A program made the translations under genes and the position numbers. From Candidatus Saccharibacteria bacterium RIFCSPHIGHO2_02_FULL_47_12 (GTDB lineage: Bacteria; Patescibacteriota; Saccharimonadia; Saccharimonadales; JANWIN01): a stretch of DNA of 7,882 nt. Shown one piece after another: positions 6,063 through 7,882 of this stretch (the stretch's first letter is position 1; each line of letters opens with the position of its first letter). Where the stretch lies: positions 1,638 to 9,519 of the forward strand of contig MGCP01000007.1 in assembly GCA_001790455.1 (NCBI GenBank), read 5' to 3'. The notes beneath the pieces are model-generated. The model saw only the letters and a program-made list of their open reading frames with translations, was not told the origin of the DNA and made no database searches.

Positions 6063-6632
6063 ATGAAAAAGGGAAAACTGTTGGTTATATCTGGCCTATC
6101 TGCTGGTGTGGGCAAAGATACGATCCTGAAAATGTTTCTAGAAGCTCACCCTGATTGGGAACATCCTATTTCGACAACCACCAGACAGCCAAGGCCAGGC
6201 GAGCAAAACGGTGTACAGATGAACTTTGTAGACAAGGCTACCTTTGAGAGTTGGCAAAAAGAGGGCAAATTTTTAGAGTCAATACTAGTAGACAACAACC
6301 AGTGGTACGGAACGCTGCGCGCACCTGTTGAAGAGTTACTAGACAGGGGCAAAAACGTAATTTTGCGCAAAGACGTGAGGGGTGCGTTGTTGATTAAAGA
6401 AGCGCTACCAAGCGCAATAATTGTATTTATAGACATAGAAAGTTGGGAGGCCCTAGAACAGCGCATCCGTGACCGTGGCACGGAAGACGAACCGGCAATT
6501 AGACGCAAACTAGACCTTGCCAAAACAGAGCTGCCATATCGCAAGGACTTTGACAGTGTGATCATCAACCCTACCGGCCACCCAGAAAAGGCCCTAAAAG
6601 AACTAGAACACATTGTTGGCAGTCTTGACTAG
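6063..6632 (+). CDS. gmk: Guanylate kinase-like P-loop nucleotide kinase
   Basis: The 189-residue protein has the guanylate kinase layout; the family transfers phosphate from ATP to GMP in the cytoplasm. Seen are an N-terminal strand and P-loop GLSAGVGKDT (11-20); the GMP-binding block STTTRQPRPGE (37-47); FLES (70-73) and WYGT (81-84); KDVRGA (103-108); and the lid segment RIRDRGTEDE (134-143) with the ATP-side arginines. By spacing, S37, R41, R44, E72, Y82, T84 and D104 match yeast GMP kinase S34, R38, R41, E69, Y78, S80 and D100. Differences are notable: the P-loop has one residue more than the usual GPSGVGKxT, Met53 replaces the phosphate-binding Tyr50, and Arg102 replaces the first Asp of the DID motif. 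Length is normal and nothing suggests decay. The start is fixed by the MKKGKLLVISG N-terminus. Its 3' end contains the hrcA promoter -35 box and part of a CIRCE element. GMP specificity is likely but not assured. Confidence 0.85.
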   Translation: MKKGKLLVISGLSAGVGKDTILKMFLEAHPDWEHPISTTTRQPRPGEQNGVQMNFVDKATFESWQKEGKFLESILVDNNQWYGTLRAPVEELLDRGKNVILRKDVRGALLIKEALPSAIIVFIDIESWEALEQRIRDRGTEDEPAIRRKLDLAKTELPYRKDFDSVIINPTGHPEKALKELEHIVGSLD

Positions 6633-6642
6633 AGAGTGCCAA
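6616..6642. promoter_or_regulatory. Upstream CIRCE-type operator framing the -35 box
   Basis: TTGGCAGTC (6616-6624), a 9-base spacer and GAGTGCCAA (6634-6642) form an inverted repeat with exact CIRCE geometry (consensus TTAGCACTC-N9-GAGTGCTAA). The arms match each other at eight of nine positions and match the consensus at 7/9 and 8/9. The spacer contains the TTGACT -35 box. The left arm overlaps the last codons and the spacer covers the stop codon of the gmk-like gene. HrcA is the known CIRCE-binding repressor. Binding at this site is an inference. Confidence 0.55.
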
Positions 6643-6653
6643 AAGCGTAAACT
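6625..6653 (+). promoter_or_regulatory. Sigma-70-type promoter of the hrcA-grpE operon
   Basis: TTGACT (6625-6630) and TAAACT (6648-6653) are separated by exactly 17 bases, the optimal spacing. The predicted start is near 6660, inside the downstream CIRCE, leaving a leader of roughly 17 bases before the ATG at 6677. The -35 box overlaps the last codons of the preceding gene, so the operon has an internal promoter as well as any read-through. Confidence 0.6.
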
Positions 6654-6678
6654 AGCACTGTTAACCTGTGAGTGCTAT
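6652..6678. promoter_or_regulatory. CIRCE operator overlapping -10 box and hrcA start codon
   Basis: CTAGCACTG (6652-6660), a 9-base spacer and GAGTGCTAT (6670-6678) match CIRCE at 7/9 and 8/9 positions, with a perfect 7-base core inverted repeat (TAGCACT/AGTGCTA). It begins on the last bases of the -10 box, covers the predicted transcription start and runs into the ATG at 6677. HrcA bound here would block initiation; this is the standard autoregulation of hrcA operons. As RNA, any part downstream of the true start could also fold near the start codon. Confidence 0.85.
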
Positions 6679-7381
6679 GACACAACGACAAAAAGATATT
6701 TTAAGTGCAATTGTTGAGCAGTATGCCGAGGTAGCGGCACCTGTTGGTTCGTCTTTGCTTGCCAAAGTTTTTAAGGTTTCTTCTGCAACCATCCGTGCCG
6801 AAATGGCCCAGCTGGAAGAAGCTGGTTATATTACCCAGCCACATACTAGTGCTGGGCGTATTCCTACAGACAAAGGCTACCGCTTTTATGTGAACAACAT
6901 GAGCGAGGCCAAAGAAACACCTACGGAACGCAGGGCAGAAAAGGCTTTGACTGCACGTGTGCAGGAGGGCGGTGTGCCAGAGAGGACTATCCGCAACACT
7001 GTTGACACACTTGTGGAGCTGACCCACAACCTGGGGCTTGCTACCATTGGCGAGCAGCTGTACATGAGCGGCCTTTCAAATCTGTTCGGGCAACCGGAAT
7101 TTATGAATGCGGGGCAAGTTCAGGAGGTTGCGAGGCTTCTGGACAACCTAGAACCATGGCTGTACGAGGCCGCGCTAAACGAGCCGCTAAATGTGTACAT
7201 AGGGCGCGAGAACCCCATTGGCGCCAGCGCAGGCGTCTCTTTAATAATTAGCAAATTCCGCAGTCCGTACAGCGACCAGAGCTACATAGGCGTGCTTGGC
7301 CCGACCCGCCAGAACTACCGCGACGTGATGAGCCTGGTTCAGCGCGCCGGCAAAACGTTGGAGGAAGTCCTCTATGCCTAA
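6677..7381 (+). CDS. hrcA: HrcA heat-shock repressor, compact form
   Basis: HrcA binds CIRCE operators and represses chaperone genes until stress lowers its active level. The 234-residue protein starts with the expected winged helix: MTQRQKDILSAIVEQY (1-16), APVGSSLLAK (21-30), VSSATIRAEMAQLEEAGYI (34-52) and the wing QPHTSAGRIPTDKGYRFYV (54-72). The C-terminus carries the family blocks SGLSNLFGQPEF (131-142), VYIGREN (173-179) and GVLGPTRQNYRDVM (205-218). Typical HrcA proteins have about 340 residues; roughly 100 residues are missing between the Thr-rich linker (about 110-124) and the SGLSNLF block, where larger homologues carry the rest of the GAF-like region and an inserted domain. The frame is continuous, so this is a compact form and not a frameshift. 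The ATG at 6677 fits family N-termini better than the in-frame GTG at 6668 inside CIRCE. No Shine-Dalgarno is seen. It overlaps grpE by 8 bases. Confidence 0.93.
   Translation: MTQRQKDILSAIVEQYAEVAAPVGSSLLAKVFKVSSATIRAEMAQLEEAGYITQPHTSAGRIPTDKGYRFYVNNMSEAKETPTERRAEKALTARVQEGGVPERTIRNTVDTLVELTHNLGLATIGEQLYMSGLSNLFGQPEFMNAGQVQEVARLLDNLEPWLYEAALNEPLNVYIGRENPIGASAGVSLIISKFRSPYSDQSYIGVLGPTRQNYRDVMSLVQRAGKTLEEVLYA
7360..7366 (+). promoter_or_regulatory. Shine-Dalgarno sequence for grpE
   Basis: GGAGGAA at 7360-7366 sits 7 bases before the grpE ATG (7374), inside the last codons of hrcA. It confirms that the genome uses an anti-Shine-Dalgarno mechanism for operon-internal genes and fixes the grpE start. 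With the 8-base gene overlap it implies translational coupling. Confidence 0.8.
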
Positions 7382-7820
7382 GAAGCCAACTATCAAAGAT
7401 CTAACAGGGGCGTTGCAGCGCGAGCGGGCAGATGCAGAAAATTTGCGTCGCCGCCACACAGAAGAAGTCATGGGTCTAAAAACCCACGTAAAAGCCAATG
7501 TGGTCCGCGATCTTTTACCAGTTATAGATAACTTTGAACGCGCACTAAAGCATGTTCCAAAAGACCTAGAAAAAAATGACTACGTCAAAGGAGTAAATGC
7601 AATAGTGTCGCAGTTTGAAAAGACCCTGGAAAGCATGGGAGTAGAACGCATAAAAACAGTGGGCGAAGTGTTTGACCCGCGCCTGCATGAAGCAATTAGC
7701 ATGGAAAATGGTGACGGCACTGTTGAAGTTGTTTGCGAGGAGCTTCAACCCGGCTTCAAGATAGGCAATGATATCATCCGCCACGCCATGGTCCGTGTAA
7801 AGATGGAGGCACGTAAATGA
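7374..7820 (+). CDS. grpE: GrpE, nucleotide exchange factor for DnaK
   Basis: GrpE dimers release ADP from the Hsp70 chaperone DnaK in the cytoplasm. The 148-residue protein contains the long coiled-coil helix (LTGALQRERADAENLRRR, 10-27), the four-helix-bundle segment VVRDLLPVIDNFERALKHVP (43-62) and the C-terminal beta domain with GEVFDPRLHEAI (97-108) and EELQPGFKIGNDIIRHAMVRV (122-142), the family signature. E. coli GrpE has 197 residues. The difference is the acidic, disordered N-terminal tail and part of the first helix, which are nearly absent here. The start at 7374 is set by GGAGGAA 7 bases upstream. The gene overlaps hrcA at its start and the next gene by ATGA at its end, so all three are likely on one CIRCE-controlled mRNA. 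The partner dnaK is not in the window and is not the next gene. Confidence 0.95.
   Translation: MPKKPTIKDLTGALQRERADAENLRRRHTEEVMGLKTHVKANVVRDLLPVIDNFERALKHVPKDLEKNDYVKGVNAIVSQFEKTLESMGVERIKTVGEVFDPRLHEAISMENGDGTVEVVCEELQPGFKIGNDIIRHAMVRVKMEARK
7805..7809 (+). promoter_or_regulatory. Shine-Dalgarno sequence for the gene after grpE
   Basis: GGAGG lies 7 bases before the ATG at 7817, within the last codons of grpE. It supports the ATG as a real start of a coupled downstream gene despite only 22 codons being visible. Confidence 0.75.
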
Positions 7821-7882
7821 GAAGTCTCGAAGAATACGAAGCAATGCCGTTTGCTGACCATAAAGAGCTGTATGATCGTATG
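7817..7882 (+). CDS. Start of an unrecognised gene in the hrcA-grpE operon (3' end missing)
   Basis: The ATG overlaps the grpE stop codon as ATGA and has GGAGG at ideal spacing, so this is very probably a real gene start in the same operon. Twenty-two codons are visible, beginning MRSLEEYEAMPF and ending HKELYDRM at the window edge. The visible part is charged and likely helical, with no signal peptide. It is not DnaK, whose N-terminus has the conserved GIDLGTT phosphate-binding loop, and it does not show the DnaJ J-domain start. Too little is visible to name a family. Confidence 0.7.
   Translation, partial: MRSLEEYEAMPFADHKELYDRM

Noticed and set aside
6146..6613. A 155-codon minus-strand frame opposite the gmk-like gene
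   Set aside because: The Ser-rich low-information translation mirrors the sense gene, and the sense frame has clear family motifs.
6668..6676. GTG at 6668 as the hrcA start
   Set aside because: It lies in the CIRCE spacer close to the predicted transcription start and adds three residues not typical of HrcA N-termini. The ATG at 6677 fits the family (MTQRQ...). It cannot be fully excluded.
1..7882. Recoded TGA (Gly) genetic code, CRISPR, tRNA, rRNA or insertion sequence
   Set aside because: All genes read cleanly in the standard code with TGA or TAG/TAA stops. I saw no spaced direct repeats, cloverleaf, transposase or flanking target duplications.

Overview
This window is an ordinary housekeeping stretch of a bacterial chromosome. 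It most likely comes from a reduced-genome Candidate Phyla Radiation (Patescibacteria) organism, with Saccharibacteria (TM7) as my best guess. The pointers are a strikingly short HrcA, a GrpE with almost no N-terminal tail, a MurJ lacking several residues considered hallmark in E. coli, a small N-terminally anchored secreted protein, tight gene packing and moderate GC. TGA is used as a stop (end of grpE) and no gene needs an in-frame TGA, so the code is standard and not the Gly-TGA code of Gracilibacteria/Absconditabacteria. The lineage is inferred from gene features, not from a marker-gene comparison.

Layout. Positions 1-1173 (+) hold the 3' two thirds of ftsH, cut by the window start. Positions 1174-1326 are the longest non-coding stretch, with a cluster of hairpins followed by a TATAAT box. 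murJ (1327-2916, +) and lepA (2942-4723, +) follow, each with its own -10-like box. A small membrane-anchored, probably extracellular protein lies on the minus strand (4738-5256), convergent with lepA. Divergent from it is a multi-span membrane protein of unknown function (5309-5995, +). The right part is a gmk-like nucleotide kinase gene (6063-6632), hrcA (6677-7381), grpE (7374-7820) and the first 22 codons of an unrecognised gene (7817-end). The last three are translationally coupled by overlaps and strong Shine-Dalgarno sequences.

How they work together. FtsH (membrane protease), HrcA (repressor) and GrpE (nucleotide exchange factor for DnaK) belong to protein quality control. LepA acts on translation. 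MurJ moves lipid-linked peptidoglycan precursor. The Gmk-like enzyme would serve nucleotide metabolism. The hrcA-grpE operon appears autoregulated: a well-spaced sigma-70-type promoter (TTGACT-N17-TAAACT) is overlaid by two CIRCE-type inverted repeats, one framing the -35 box inside the end of the gmk-like gene and one running from the -10 box into the hrcA start codon.

The most notable signals are the tandem CIRCE arrangement, the compact HrcA, and the contrast between promoter-proximal genes (no Shine-Dalgarno, -10 box 6-9 bases from ATG, suggesting leaderless mRNAs) and operon-internal genes (GGAGG at ideal spacing). The divergence of MurJ and the Gmk-like protein from textbook active-site residues is also notable. 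I found no mobile element, CRISPR array, tRNA or rRNA, and no clear sign of a new multi-gene system.
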